Assembly (NCBI RefSeq): GCF_029623755.1
Contig: NZ_CP121106.1
Span: forward strand, 2,980,352 to 3,044,351
DNA: 64,000 nucleotides
Direction of reading: 5' to 3'
Source: Altererythrobacter sp. CAU 1644
Lineage (GTDB): Bacteria; Pseudomonadota; Alphaproteobacteria; Sphingomonadales; Sphingomonadaceae
In this document: piece by piece, positions 55,676 to 64,000 of the stretch
How positions within the stretch are numbered: position 1 is the first letter of the stretch
Layout: every line of letters begins with the position of its first letter
Notes under the pieces: generated by a model
The model's input: only the letters and a program-made list of their open reading frames with translations
The model's database searches: none
What the model was told of the DNA's origin: nothing
Translations under genes and position numbers: made by a program

Positions 55676-56389
55676 TCAGGCGAAGACCTCTCCGATTTCC
55701 TCGGCGTCGTCCTGCAACAGCAGGTAAACCCCGATGCCAAAGGCGAGAAAGATCGCGCTGCTCGCTGCTTCGGCGACACTCGAAACAATCGCGATAGCCA
55801 AATCGTTTCCGGCAAAGCCCACCGCACCGCCCAGCGCTCCACCAACGACCACAACCCCGATGAGAAGCACGACCCCAGCAAAGAATATGGGCCAGCTGTA
55901 ACCTCGCGTCGCCTCCCAACTGGCGCCGAGCGATTCGGTCACGCCCCTGCGCGCGCCGATCAGAAAGCCGGACGCGGCCGACCAGCGGACCATCAGGATC
56001 AGGCCCGGAACGATCAGCAACACGAAGCCGAGTGCGATCGCGAGGCCCGACAGGATCGCCATTCCGACATAGGCCCAAATGCGGGTTTCCGTGTCACGCA
56101 GGCGTCCGGCGCTCTCTAGGAATCGTGCCAAGAGCAAATAGGAAGCGACGATCGTTATGATCGCAACGCCAATCTCATAGGCCACGCTGGCCAGCGAATC
56201 GGTCGCATCGACGATGAAGCTGAATCCGAAGCTTGCAAACGTATCGCTTTCCTCGATGAATCCAGCCATCAAGCCGAAGGAACTCAGCCCCCCCAAGACG
56301 AGAACGAACACCAGGACAGCGGCGATATTCGCTCCAAGGAGGTCAAGCGCCTGCCCGAGGAATCCAGCAAAATCCTTGTTGCGGTTCAT
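55676..56389 (-). CDS. Integral membrane protein, unknown function
   Basis: The 237-aa protein has about five or six hydrophobic helices (e.g. GANIAAVLVFVLVLGGLSSFGLMAGF, VAIITIVASYLLLARFLESAG, AILSGLAIALGFVLLIVPGLILMVRW) and a tail ending DDAEEIGEVFA. The IVPGLILMVRWSAASGFLIGARRG segment resembles the YciC/GlpQ-membrane-type family with Pro-Gly in the fourth helix. The function is unknown. It lies 14 bp from dprA on the same strand and 160 bp from topA. Confidence 0.65.
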   Translation of the reverse strand: MNRNKDFAGFLGQALDLLGANIAAVLVFVLVLGGLSSFGLMAGFIEESDTFASFGFSFIVDATDSLASVAYEIGVAIITIVASYLLLARFLESAGRLRDTETRIWAYVGMAILSGLAIALGFVLLIVPGLILMVRWSAASGFLIGARRGVTESLGASWEATRGYSWPIFFAGVVLLIGVVVVGGALGGAVGFAGNDLAIAIVSSVAEAASSAIFLAFGIGVYLLLQDDAEEIGEVFA

Positions 56390-56403
56390 GTCTGTCCTCT
56401 GTC

Positions 56404-57522
56404 CTATCCTGAAAGCGAAACGCGCCCGCCGGCATGGCGCACCAATTCGCCGGAGATTTCAAGTTCGAGCAGCGCCATCTGCACAGCGGCGGCGCTCGTC
56501 CCGGTCTGGCGAATGAGTTCGTCGATAGCGACAGGCGCCGTGGTGAGAAGATTGCCGATCTCGACCGGCTCGATCTCGGCAAACTCCTCCATCTCGAAAT
56601 CGAAGCTTGGCGCCGCCTCGCGGAAGGTCGAGCGCGGCATACCGTCGAAACGCGACAGCAGTTCGACGACATCCTCGGGCGATTGGACCAGCACTGCACC
56701 TTCGCGGATCAGCTGGTTGCAGCCCTGGCTGCGCGCGTCGAGCGGCGAGCCGGGGATCGCCATGACCTCACGCCCCGCCTCCCCAGCCAGACGCGCGGTG
56801 ATGAGCGAGCCGGACTTCGGCGCAGCCTCGACCACAAGCGTTCCAGCGGCAAGCCCCGCAATGATGCGGTTGCGGCTGGGGAAGTGGCTGCCGCGCGGCT
56901 CGGTGCCCGGCGGTTGCTCCGCTAGAAGCAAGCCTTCGCTGGCGATCCGCGCCTGCAATTCCTCGTGCTGCGGCGGATAGGCGATGTCGATTCCGCTGGC
57001 GATGACGCCGATGGTTGCCGGGAGCGCCCCTTCATGCGCCGCGCCATCGATCCCGCGCGCTAACCCGGAGACCACGGTGAAGCCGTCGCAAGACAGCGCA
57101 GCGGCAAATTCGCGCGACAGTTTTACTGCGGCCGCGCTGGCGTTGCGCGCGCCGACCATGGCAACACAGGGTTTGCGTGCCAGCGACAGATCCCCGCGCC
57201 AGGTCAGGATCGGCGGGGCGCTTTCCAGCGCTCCCAGCAGCGCGGGATAGTCCGGCTGGTCGTGAAAGAGATACTTCGCACCGACCCTGCGAACCGCTTC
57301 GACCTCTCGCTCGATCTGGTCGCTGGCGGCGGCGCGATACTGGCGCCCTCCCCGCTTGCCGAGATCGGGCAGCGCCTCGATCGCATCGCCTGCAGTCCCG
57401 AACCGCGCCAGCAGGTGCCGATAGCTAACCGGCCCGATATTGGGTGAGCGCAGCAAGCGGATGCGCGCAAAGGCTTCTTCCTGGGAGAGAATGGGCTGCG
57501 ACCCCCTTTGTTCGAAATTCAC
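56404..57522 (-). CDS. dprA: DNA-processing protein DprA
   Basis: The 372-aa protein loads RecA on incoming single-stranded DNA. An N-terminal SAM/HhH-like domain (RIRLLRSPNIGPVSYRHLLARFG) precedes the Rossmann core: VAMVGARNAS, VSGLARGIDGAAHEGAL, GVIASGIDIAYPPQH, SRNRIIAGLA and VVEAAPKSGSLITARLA. A small C-terminal winged-helix-like domain follows. GTG 57522 overlaps plsY by 4 bp (GTGA); the frame to 57831 is a shadow. It supports natural-transformation potential, though no com genes are in this window. Confidence 0.93.
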   Translation of the reverse strand: MNFEQRGSQPILSQEEAFARIRLLRSPNIGPVSYRHLLARFGTAGDAIEALPDLGKRGGRQYRAAASDQIEREVEAVRRVGAKYLFHDQPDYPALLGALESAPPILTWRGDLSLARKPCVAMVGARNASAAAVKLSREFAAALSCDGFTVVSGLARGIDGAAHEGALPATIGVIASGIDIAYPPQHEELQARIASEGLLLAEQPPGTEPRGSHFPSRNRIIAGLAAGTLVVEAAPKSGSLITARLAGEAGREVMAIPGSPLDARSQGCNQLIREGAVLVQSPEDVVELLSRFDGMPRSTFREAAPSFDFEMEEFAEIEPVEIGNLLTTAPVAIDELIRQTGTSAAAVQMALLELEISGELVRHAGGRVSLSG

Positions 57523-58130
57523 TTTTTGCGGCCGACCTTCGGTTCTTCGCCGCGCTTCAACCGACCGATGTTGGCCCGGTGCAGCCAGATGATCAGGAAC
57601 CCGATGGCAATCAGCACGGGTGCATAGGCCGGATAGCCCAGCAGTGCGGCCGCAGCGGCCGCCGCGACCACGGCGCTCATCCCCGCGACCGAACTGATCC
57701 GCATCAGCGCGAGCACCGCGATCCACACGACCGCGTAGGCAAGCCCGATCGGCCAGGCGAGACCGAAGCTGACACCGGCATTGGTGGCGACGCCCTTGCC
57801 CCCCTTGAATCCGAGCCAGACCGGGAAGCAATGGCCCAGCACCGCACCCAATGCTGCGGCGGGAGCTGGCCCAACATAGGCCGCGGGAATAGTATCAGGT
57901 TGGACGAAATAGTGTGCCGCAATCCAGACCGGGATGAACCCCTTGAGCAAATCGGCCAGCAGCGTTGCGGCCGCCAATCCCTTGTTGCCGGTACGCAGGA
58001 CATTGGTCGCGCCGATATTGCCGCTGCCGATGTTGCGCACATCGCCCATGCCGGCAGCCTTGGTCAGCAGCAGCCCGAACGGGATCGAGCCGAAGGCGTA
58101 ACCGAGCAGCAGTGCGAGAATGGTGTCCAT
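57519..58130 (-). CDS. plsY: Glycerol-3-phosphate acyltransferase
   Basis: The 203-aa integral membrane enzyme moves acyl from acyl-phosphate to glycerol-3-P, the first step of phospholipid synthesis. Motifs: GYAFGSIPFGLLLTK, GSGNIGATNVLRTG, GHCFPVWLGFKGGKGVATNAGV and RHRANIGRLKRGEE-like end (LHRANIGRLKRGEE). The stop overlaps dprA. It is divergent from murI with a 113-bp region that contains a small palindrome. Confidence 0.95.
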   Translation of the reverse strand: MDTILALLLGYAFGSIPFGLLLTKAAGMGDVRNIGSGNIGATNVLRTGNKGLAAATLLADLLKGFIPVWIAAHYFVQPDTIPAAYVGPAPAAALGAVLGHCFPVWLGFKGGKGVATNAGVSFGLAWPIGLAYAVVWIAVLALMRISSVAGMSAVVAAAAAAALLGYPAYAPVLIAIGFLIIWLHRANIGRLKRGEEPKVGRKK

Positions 58131-58146
58131 GCGATCCCCTAGCGTT

Positions 58147-58166
58147 CCCCTGAACTTGTCGAGGGG
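58147..58166. repeat. Small GC palindrome between plsY and murI
   Basis: CCCCTGA and TCGAGGGG (one bulged G) flank ACTTG. It resembles the short CCTGAACTTGTTTCAGG-type dispersed palindromes seen in related alphaproteobacterial genomes, in a degenerate form; that relation is from memory and not checked. Confidence 0.35.
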
Positions 58167-58243
58167 CGGGGTTTTCTTCTAATGACCTGCCAGCAAAAGA
58201 AAAGAACAGGGCTTCGCCAGGCTCTGCCCGAACGGAGTTTTTT

Positions 58244-59044
58244 GTGGAAGTCAGCCCGTCGGCCCCCATCCTGCTGTTCGATTCCGGTGTCGGTGGCTTG
58301 TCCGTGCTTTCCGCCCTGCGCAAAGTGATGCCGGATGCGCCGGTCATCTATGCAGCCGACATGGCCGGGCTGCCTTACGGGACGAAATCCGAAGCCCAGA
58401 TCGCCGCACGGGTCGCCGGGCTGCTCGGCCGGATGAGCGAACGTTACCGCCCGCGCCTCGCCTGCATCGCCTGCAACACCGCCAGCACGATCGCGCTCAG
58501 CATGGTGCGCGAAGTGCTCGAGATCCCGATCGTCGGCACGGTCCCCGCGGTGAAGCCGGCCGCCCTCGCCACCGCGACGGGGGTTATCGGGCTGCTCGGT
58601 ACCGAGGCGACCGTCCGCCAGGCCTATGTCGACAACCTCGAAGCGGAGTTCGCGTCGGACAAGCTACTGCTGCGTCACGCCGCTCCCGGGCTAGTCGAGG
58701 CGGCCGAGGCCAAGCTGCACGGAGAGGCGGTCGATCTGAGCGCGATTCGCCAGGCGGTCGACGCGCTGAACGAGATGGCCAGCGGCAATCGGATCGATAC
58801 GGTCGTGCTCGCCTGCACCCATTTCCCCCTTCTCACCGAAGAATTGCGCGAGGCCTTCGGCGAAGGCGTGAACTTCGTCGACGGAGCCGAGGGGATTGCT
58901 CGGCGGATCGCCTACCTCACCCGCGACCAGCAGTTCGACGCCGACATCGCCGGTCTGGCGGTCACGACCGGCGAGTCGGCGTCATTCGAAAAGCTCGCAC
59001 CCGCCTTTGCCCGCTTGGGCATCGATCGGCTGGAGAGGTTCTGA
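58244..59044 (+). CDS. murI: Glutamate racemase
   Basis: The 266-aa enzyme makes D-glutamate for peptidoglycan. FDSGVGGLSVLSALRKVMP, YAADMAGLPYGTKSE, the first catalytic Cys in IACNTAST, and the second in LACTHFPLL are intact. GTG 58244 follows ACGGAG with a T run. The TGA overlaps the ATG of the globin-like gene by one base. Confidence 0.95.
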   Translation: MEVSPSAPILLFDSGVGGLSVLSALRKVMPDAPVIYAADMAGLPYGTKSEAQIAARVAGLLGRMSERYRPRLACIACNTASTIALSMVREVLEIPIVGTVPAVKPAALATATGVIGLLGTEATVRQAYVDNLEAEFASDKLLLRHAAPGLVEAAEAKLHGEAVDLSAIRQAVDALNEMASGNRIDTVVLACTHFPLLTEELREAFGEGVNFVDGAEGIARRIAYLTRDQQFDADIAGLAVTTGESASFEKLAPAFARLGIDRLERF

Positions 59045-59535
59045 TGCACCAGCGCGCCGATCTTGCCGAACGCAGCTTCGAACGGTTGGCGGAGGCGAGG
59101 GGTGATATCACCGCCGAGGTGATCGAACGCTATTACGCCAGTTGTCCCGACGCGCGCGGCTCATTTGCGCATCACGGCCTCGACAACATTCCCGAACTCG
59201 AAGGCCGGATGGTTTCAGAAACTGCCTATATGCTGATGCATTGGGCCGCCGATCCCACGACGGTCAGGATCGAACAGGGCACGACAATCTGCCACCATCA
59301 GGACACGCTGGAAGTCGGGCCGCACTGGTACATGGGGCTCATCGATGCCGTCTTAGCGGTGCTGTTCGAAACGATCCCCGATTCCGAACAGCGGGAGCGA
59401 GAGATCTGGCGCGAGATCAGGGAGGAGATCGCCTCTTTCATCGACTCGGTCCGCCCGGAATTCTGGCGGCAGGAGAACGAAGGCCCGCTACCGCCCTTTC
59501 CCCTCGCAAAACCGGATCTTGCGCAGCAACGCTAA
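59044..59535 (+). CDS. Putative globin-like protein
   Basis: The 163-aa helical protein reads like a globin: AERSFERLAEARGDITAEVIERYYASCPDARGSF for helices A-C, and ICHHQDTLEVGPHWYMGLIDAVLAVLFETIP, where the His before LEVGP fits the proximal-His/F-G corner pattern (HxxLGVxxxxY). It lacks clear fit to a named class, so heme binding is inferred from pattern only. It is coupled to murI (TGATG) and lies 107 bp before hemA, consistent with a heme link. Confidence 0.6.
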   Translation: MHQRADLAERSFERLAEARGDITAEVIERYYASCPDARGSFAHHGLDNIPELEGRMVSETAYMLMHWAADPTTVRIEQGTTICHHQDTLEVGPHWYMGLIDAVLAVLFETIPDSEQREREIWREIREEIASFIDSVRPEFWRQENEGPLPPFPLAKPDLAQQR

Positions 59536-59606
59536 TCGCGAATCGTTCGCAAAGATCGCGGTGGCAAAATGCAACCGGAACGATTAAATCGCTCGCCACT
59601 TGGACG

Positions 59607-59621
59607 GCAGCCGCGGGCTGC
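59607..59621 (+). promoter_or_regulatory. Hairpin in the hemA leader
   Basis: GCAGCC and GGCTGC flank GCG, about 21 bp before the hemA GTG. It could influence translation or be part of a regulator site. Confidence 0.3.
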
Positions 59622-59642
59622 AGCAGATAAGCGGACGACCGC

Positions 59643-60863
59643 GTGAACTACGGACAGATCTTCGACAAGGCGATCGATCGCTTGCACGAAGAAGGGCGCT
59701 ATCGCGTCTTTATCGACATCATGCGCAACAAGGGTGCCTTCCCCAATGCGCGCTGTTTTCACAGCCACAACGGGCCCAAGCCGATCACCGTATGGTGCTC
59801 GAACGACTATCTTGCGATGGGCCAGCACCCCAAGGTGATCGAAGCGATGGAAAACGCGCTACACGATGTCGGCGCGGGATCGGGCGGCACCCGTAATATT
59901 GGCGGCAACACCCACCTCCATGTAGAGCTGGAGCAGGAATTGGCGCAGCTCCACGGCAAGGAAGGCGCCCTGCTCTTTACCTCGGGCTATGTCTCGAACG
60001 ATGCCACGCTCTCGACGCTAGCCAAGCTGCTGCCGGGCTGCATCATCTTTTCCGACGAATTGAACCACGCCAGCATGATCGCTGGCATCCGCAATTCGGG
60101 CTGCGAAAAGCGCGTGTTCCGCCACAACGACATGACGCACCTCGAACAACTGCTCGCGGCCGAGGATATCGAAACACCCAAGGTCATCGCCTTCGAGAGC
60201 GTCTATTCGATGGATGGCGATGTCGCCCCGATCCACGCGATCTGCGACCTTGCCGAGAAATACAACGCGCTGACCTACATCGATGAAGTTCACGCCGTCG
60301 GCATGTATGGCGAACACGGCGGCGGGATTTCCGAACGTGACGAAGCCGCCCACCGGATCGACATCATCGAAGGGACGTTGGGCAAGGCCTTCGGCGTCAT
60401 GGGCGGTTATATCGCAGCCGATACCCGCGTGATCGATTGCATCCGCAGCTATGCCCCCGGGTTCATCTTCACCACTTCGCTCAGCCCCGTGCTGGTTGCA
60501 GGCGTGCTCGCCGCGGTGAAGCATCTAAAGGGTTCGAGCGAGGAGCGTGACGCGCAGCAGGCCAACGCCGCGATGCTCAAGGCCAAGATGCGCGATGCCG
60601 GGCTCCCTGTAATGGACAGCGTCACCCACATCGTCCCACTGATGGTGGGCGACCCGGTACGCGCCAAGAAGATCAGCGACATCCTGCTCGCCGAGTACGG
60701 CATGTATGTTCAGCCGATCAATTTCCCGACCGTGCCGCGCGGGACCGAGCGCCTGCGCTTCACCCCGGGTCCGGCGCATACTGAAGCGATGATGGATGCG
60801 CTGACCGATGCCCTCGTCGAAATCTGGGATCGGCTCGAACTGGAATTTCGCCGGGCGGCTTAA
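59643..60863 (+). CDS. hemA: 5-aminolevulinate synthase
   Basis: The 406-aa PLP enzyme condenses glycine and succinyl-CoA, the first heme-pathway step in alphaproteobacteria (C4/Shemin route). It has [64 protein letters not shown], and the PLP Lys in [19 protein letters not shown] start at 59643. Succinyl-CoA is also the product of the methylmalonyl-CoA route encoded earlier in the window. Confidence 0.97.
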   Translation: MNYGQIFDKAIDRLHEEGRYRVFIDIMRNKGAFPNARCFHSHNGPKPITVWCSNDYLAMGQHPKVIEAMENALHDVGAGSGGTRNIGGNTHLHVELEQELAQLHGKEGALLFTSGYVSNDATLSTLAKLLPGCIIFSDELNHASMIAGIRNSGCEKRVFRHNDMTHLEQLLAAEDIETPKVIAFESVYSMDGDVAPIHAICDLAEKYNALTYIDEVHAVGMYGEHGGGISERDEAAHRIDIIEGTLGKAFGVMGGYIAADTRVIDCIRSYAPGFIFTTSLSPVLVAGVLAAVKHLKGSSEERDAQQANAAMLKAKMRDAGLPVMDSVTHIVPLMVGDPVRAKKISDILLAEYGMYVQPINFPTVPRGTERLRFTPGPAHTEAMMDALTDALVEIWDRLELEFRRAA

Positions 60864-60871
60864 CGGAAGCG

Positions 60872-61153
60872 ATGAGCGCCCAAGCCGCTAATCCCGATTT
60901 CCGCCACAGGACGCCGCCCGAACTCAAGGTCATTCTCGACAGCGATGCTGCCCTGGCTGAGAAATGGCAGGGGCTCACGCCTTTGGCTCGCAATGAATGG
61001 ATCTGCTGGACGATCTCGGCCAAGCAGGAGCAAACCCGCGAAAAGCGCCGTGCGCGGCTCAAGGAAGAAGTCCTCGAAGGCAAGAAACGGCCATGTTGCT
61101 GGCCCGGCTGTCCGCACCGGCGGGAGTCCGCTCGCAAATGGGTCGATGCCTAG
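60872..61153 (+). CDS. YdeI/OmdA-like small protein
   Basis: The 93-aa protein carries the PF13376 core WQGLTPLARNEWICWTISAKQEQTREKRRARLKEEVLEGKKRPCCWPGCPHR. The W..WI..AK...TR..R pattern is characteristic; the Cys/His end (CCWPGCPHR) might bind a metal. In E. coli, YdeI relates to porin/peptide resistance; function here is unproven. Starts 8 bp after hemA, so likely co-transcribed. Confidence 0.78.
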   Translation: MSAQAANPDFRHRTPPELKVILDSDAALAEKWQGLTPLARNEWICWTISAKQEQTREKRRARLKEEVLEGKKRPCCWPGCPHRRESARKWVDA

Positions 61154-61239
61154 ACCGCCCTCGCGTGGTTGCCCTTTCCGTAGCGGATTTTGCGCCCGCC
61201 CCTACCTGCGCTAGTTCACACGCAACCGAGGGAGGAATC

Positions 61240-61932
61240 ATGGGCGGATCGCCGGATCAGACATTTGAGGAAGTGGTGGTCGGGCGTCGTTCGATCAGAG
61301 GCTATCTCGACAAGCCGGTTCCACGCGAACTGATCGAGGAGGTCGTTGCGTTGGCAATGCGCTCACCCAGCTCGATGAACACCCAGCCGTGGCATTTCCA
61401 TGCCATCACCGGCGAACCGCTTGACCGCATCCGCAAAGGCAATACCGAGAACATCCTCGCCGGCGTTCCCGACAGCCGCGAATTCCGCCGAGGACATGCC
61501 TTTGAGGGCGTCCACCGCGAGCGGCAGATCGGGTGCGCGATCCAATTGTTCGAGGCAATGGGGATCGAGCGCGACGACAAGGAGAAGCGGCAAGATTGGG
61601 TGCTGCGCGGCTTCCGCCAGTTCGACGCGCCAGTCTGCGTGATCGTCACCTACGACAAGGAACTCGCTGACAGCGACGACAGCGCCTTCGACTGCGGCGC
61701 AGCAACAACCGCGCTGGTCAATGCGGCCTGGTCGCGCGGGCTCGGCTGCGTCATCAATTCGCAGGGTATCATGCAATCGCCCGTCGTGCGCGAACACGCG
61801 GGAATTCCCGACGATCAGGTCATCATGAAAGCCGTGGCGATGGGATGGCCCGATCCGGACTTTCCCGCGAACGCGGTCTACATCACCCGCAGACCGCTGG
61901 AAGAAGCGGTCCGGTTCGTGGGTTTCGACTAA
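61240..61932 (+). CDS. Nitroreductase-family protein
   Basis: The 230-aa flavoprotein begins MGGSPDQTFEEVVVGRRSIRGYLDKPVPRELIEEVVALAMRSPSSMNTQPWHF, the FMN-binding RRSxR...SPSSxNxQPW pattern of the family, and ends AVAMGWPDPDFPANAVYITRRPLEE. It reduces nitro- or quinone-type substrates with NAD(P)H; exact role unknown. ATG 61240 has GGGAGGA; the frame to 60997 is rejected. Confidence 0.9.
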   Translation: MGGSPDQTFEEVVVGRRSIRGYLDKPVPRELIEEVVALAMRSPSSMNTQPWHFHAITGEPLDRIRKGNTENILAGVPDSREFRRGHAFEGVHRERQIGCAIQLFEAMGIERDDKEKRQDWVLRGFRQFDAPVCVIVTYDKELADSDDSAFDCGAATTALVNAAWSRGLGCVINSQGIMQSPVVREHAGIPDDQVIMKAVAMGWPDPDFPANAVYITRRPLEEAVRFVGFD

Positions 61933-61961
61933 ATCTCACGGTGCATCGCGCCTTCCGTTGG

Positions 61962-62804
61962 CTAGCCTTCGGCATTCCTGGTGTTGATCACGAGGACGTC
62001 GGCGTCCAGCGTTCGTAGCAATTCGCTCGTCACGCTCCCCAGGGTAGCTTGGCGGAACCCGCTAGTGCCATGGCTGCCGAGAACCACCAGGGTGGCGGAG
62101 GGATCTCGTCCGTGGGCCGATATCTCGCGGGCGAAGGCTTCATGCGTCCCACCCTGCACCAGCCGCGAAGTGGCATTGCCGAGCTTTGGCGAGCGTTGAA
62201 CAAGCTCAGCCATAAAGGCATCGAGACGCTTCGCCTCGCCTGCTTCCACCTCGTCCCGCACATATTCGTCCCGCTGGAATCCGGCGAAGGGTACATGCCA
62301 AGCGTGAACCACATGGATACGGGTATCGGGAAACAGCCTTGCGGCTTCGATGATCGCGTGGGCCGACGCTGGGGAAAAATCGGTACCCACCACGATATGA
62401 CCGTAGGGCGCTCTAGCCCTATGTTTGACAACCAAAGTGGGGCATTCGGTTTGACGCAGAATGAAATCGACCGCAGTTCCGAGGAAAAAGTCACCGAGCG
62501 TGTTGTACCGCGCCGGTCCCAGCAGCAGCATGTATGTGTCATCCGACTGCGCAGCTCGCGCAATGGCTCTGGGTGGCGATCCTTCCGGGAACTCGAATTC
62601 GGTCGGGCAAGAGGTTTCTCCGACCGTCCGTGACATGCGCTCTTCGAGGTAGCCCCAATCGGCCTTGTCGGCGTCGATGTGGTCGAGTGCGTGGATAGCT
62701 TTCAACCCAAGTCCATGCTGCTGGCATAGCTGCAGTGCCCGATCGATGGCACGGTCGGCCCTCGGGCTGAAATCGGTGGCGACGACAATCTTGGGGGACG
62801 GCAT
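61962..62804 (-). CDS. Tandem universal stress protein (two UspA domains)
   Basis: The 280-aa protein has two UspA folds. The first starts KIVVATDFSPRADRAIDRAL. The second starts HIVVGTDFSPASAHAIIEAARLF and ends with the ATP-binding GSHGTSGFRQATLGSVTSELLRTLDADVLVI. The first domain has LLGPARYNTLGDFFLGTAVDFILRQTECPTLVV, where the Gly-2x-Gly pattern is partly changed. It probably binds nucleotides under stress. Start ATG 62804 after GGAG. Confidence 0.9.
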   Translation of the reverse strand: MPSPKIVVATDFSPRADRAIDRALQLCQQHGLGLKAIHALDHIDADKADWGYLEERMSRTVGETSCPTEFEFPEGSPPRAIARAAQSDDTYMLLLGPARYNTLGDFFLGTAVDFILRQTECPTLVVKHRARAPYGHIVVGTDFSPASAHAIIEAARLFPDTRIHVVHAWHVPFAGFQRDEYVRDEVEAGEAKRLDAFMAELVQRSPKLGNATSRLVQGGTHEAFAREISAHGRDPSATLVVLGSHGTSGFRQATLGSVTSELLRTLDADVLVINTRNAEG

Positions 62805-62839
62805 TTCACAGCTCCGTAGCAGAAAATGGGGGTAAATTG

Positions 62840-62867
62840 ACTATACCTTACTGCGATTAATTCGCAA
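62840..62867 (-). promoter_or_regulatory. Candidate sigma-70-type promoter of the universal stress gene
   Basis: On the minus strand TTGCGA (62862-62867) is followed by a 16-bp spacer and TATAGT (62840-62845); a start ~7 bp on leaves a leader of about 28 nt with GGAG before the ATG. The rest of the 217-bp gap (62805-63021) is A/T-rich near 62855-62880, with no other feature clear to me. Confidence 0.45.
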
Positions 62868-63021
62868 TTGCATTTAATTCACCGAACCCCAGATCTGCTC
62901 GCGTGATGCAGAAGCTGTGCACCCGGTCGTTTGTGTTGCAAAAGCCCATTCCGCTGGGGCCGGACATCTAATTCAGAGAAAGCACTTGCCAATCGCCTGG
63001 TCTCATCCGACTAGGCGCCCC

Positions 63022-64000
63022 ATGTGCGGCATAGCTGGATGGTACAGGCGGCAAGGCAGGCCGGTCGAGCAGGCGGATATCACCCGCGCATGCGATACCA
63101 TCATCCACCGCGGTCCCGACGATAGCGGCGTCCACATCGACCGTGATTTCGGTTTCGGAATGCGCCGCCTCTCGATCATCGACCTTGAGGGTGGGCACCA
63201 GCCGATCTTCTCAGAAGATGGCCGCTGGGCGATCACGTACAACGGCGAGATTTACAACCACCCTGAACTGCGCGCTGAGCTCGACGCATGGGGTTGGAAA
63301 TTTCGCACCAACAGTGACACCGAGACTCTGCTCGCCGCCTATGTCCGATGGGGTGACGACGCTTGGTCGAAGCTCGAGGGCATGTATGGCGTTGCGATCT
63401 GGGATGCCAAGGAACGTCGGCTGACGCTCGCGCGCGACCCGCTGGGGATCAAGCCGCTCTACTATTCCCTCCAGCAGGGTGGAATCGCCTGGGGGAGCGA
63501 AATCCGCACTATCCGGACCATCCCCGGCCACGAATTCAGTATCCGCGCACGCGGCGTGCATGACTTCTTCATGTTCGGCCATATCGGCAAGCCGCGTACG
63601 ATCTGGAACGAGGTCCAGAGCCTTGAGCCCGGCCATGTCCTGCACATCGGCGCTGAGGGCGAGCCCGAGATCAGGCGCTTCTGGCATCCACGCTTCGAAG
63701 CCCGCCACGACCTGAGCGAGGCGCAGTGGATCGAGGCGACGCGCGAAGAGTTCATGGCGACCGTCAAGCGCCACATGCTCGCCGATGTCACGGTCGGCGC
63801 ATTTTTATCCGGCGGGGTGGATTCGAGTGCGGTCGTCGCTGCCATGGCGAGTCATGCAAGCGCGCCGATCAAGGCCTTCACCATGGGCTTTCCCGGCACC
63901 TCGATCGACGAGACCGACGCAGCGGCGCGTATCGCCAAACATCTCGGCTGCGAACACATCATCCTGCCGCTCGAGCCGCAGGACGCAGGCATGATGCTGC
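63022..64000 (+). CDS. asnB: Asparagine synthetase (glutamine-hydrolysing), 3' partial
   Basis: The first 326 codons are present and the frame runs off the right edge. Cys2 (MCGIAGW) is the glutaminase nucleophile; HRGPDD, RRLSIIDLEGGHQPI, YNGEIYN and SDTETLL are glutamine-domain signatures. The synthetase domain begins with the PPi loop SGGVDSS (~residue 262). AsnB makes Asn from Asp, ATP and glutamine; exopolysaccharide amidotransferase paralogues look similar, and the missing end and downstream genes would separate them. Confidence 0.9.
   Translation, partial: MCGIAGWYRRQGRPVEQADITRACDTIIHRGPDDSGVHIDRDFGFGMRRLSIIDLEGGHQPIFSEDGRWAITYNGEIYNHPELRAELDAWGWKFRTNSDTETLLAAYVRWGDDAWSKLEGMYGVAIWDAKERRLTLARDPLGIKPLYYSLQQGGIAWGSEIRTIRTIPGHEFSIRARGVHDFFMFGHIGKPRTIWNEVQSLEPGHVLHIGAEGEPEIRRFWHPRFEARHDLSEAQWIEATREEFMATVKRHMLADVTVGAFLSGGVDSSAVVAAMASHASAPIKAFTMGFPGTSIDETDAAARIAKHLGCEHIILPLEPQDAGMML

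Overview
The window is chromosomal DNA from a GC-rich alphaproteobacterium, most likely an Erythrobacter/Altererythrobacter-type member of the Sphingomonadales. The evidence is the sdhCDA order, an ALA-synthase type hemA, a lepB-rnc-era operon, a subclass B3-type metallo-beta-lactamase, Flp pilins, a methylmalonyl-CoA pathway with a ScfR-type regulator, and dense packing with many 1-4 bp start/stop overlaps. I see no phage, insertion sequence or CRISPR array, and no gene-free stretch longer than about 220 bp.

Layout. 1-7031: the 3' part of a phytase-like/cyclophilin fusion (+), then a minus-strand unit sdhC-sdhD-sdhA followed by three unrelated exported peptidases (M20, a HExxH lipoprotein, C13 legumain-like); sdhB is absent. 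7139-10301 (+): SDR, B3-type metallo-beta-lactamase lipoprotein, prmA, DUF2459 protein. 10298-16750: a CinA-like protein, ligA, DUF2165, a lipoprotein, folE, a phospholipase-D family enzyme and a hemerythrin. 16851-18426: zincin-like metallopeptidase, tRNA-Arg(ACG) with its terminator, a Nudix hydrolase and two tandem Flp pilins closed by a terminator. 18527-23968 (-): M48-LysM lipoprotein, accA, xerD, a 612-aa exported protein and a 61-aa membrane protein. 24007-28350 (+): aroK-aroB, a peptide/proton symporter, a cyclase-family hydrolase and a small exported protein.

28757-38901 is the propionyl-CoA/methylmalonyl-CoA region. The regulator gene (+) is divergent from pccB, an unknown membrane protein, methylmalonyl-CoA epimerase, methylmalonyl-CoA mutase and pccA, then an alpha/beta hydrolase, a Cys-rich lipoprotein and a tRNA-binding-domain protein. 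The intergenic region carries clustered TTTGCAAA half-sites. Together these genes convert propionyl-CoA to succinyl-CoA.

38907-48211: two SDR/epimerase genes, a DadA-like FAD oxidoreductase, glutathione reductase, a RhlE-like helicase, a double retropepsin-fold protein, a CDP-alcohol phosphatidyltransferase and pgi. 48260-51940 (+): lepB-rnc-era and an MgtC/DUF4010 membrane protein. 51970-58130 (-): a response regulator coupled to a small unknown gene, topA (with a 26-nt alternating purine-pyrimidine tract just upstream), a membrane protein, dprA and plsY. 58244-61932 (+): murI, a globin-like protein, hemA, a YdeI/OmdA-like protein and a nitroreductase. The window ends with a tandem universal stress protein (-) and the 5' part of an asnB-type asparagine synthetase (+).

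Most of the window is housekeeping. The accessory points of interest are the peptidase tail of the SDH unit, the beta-lactamase, the ScfR operator, the topA upstream tract, and several small coupled genes of unknown function.
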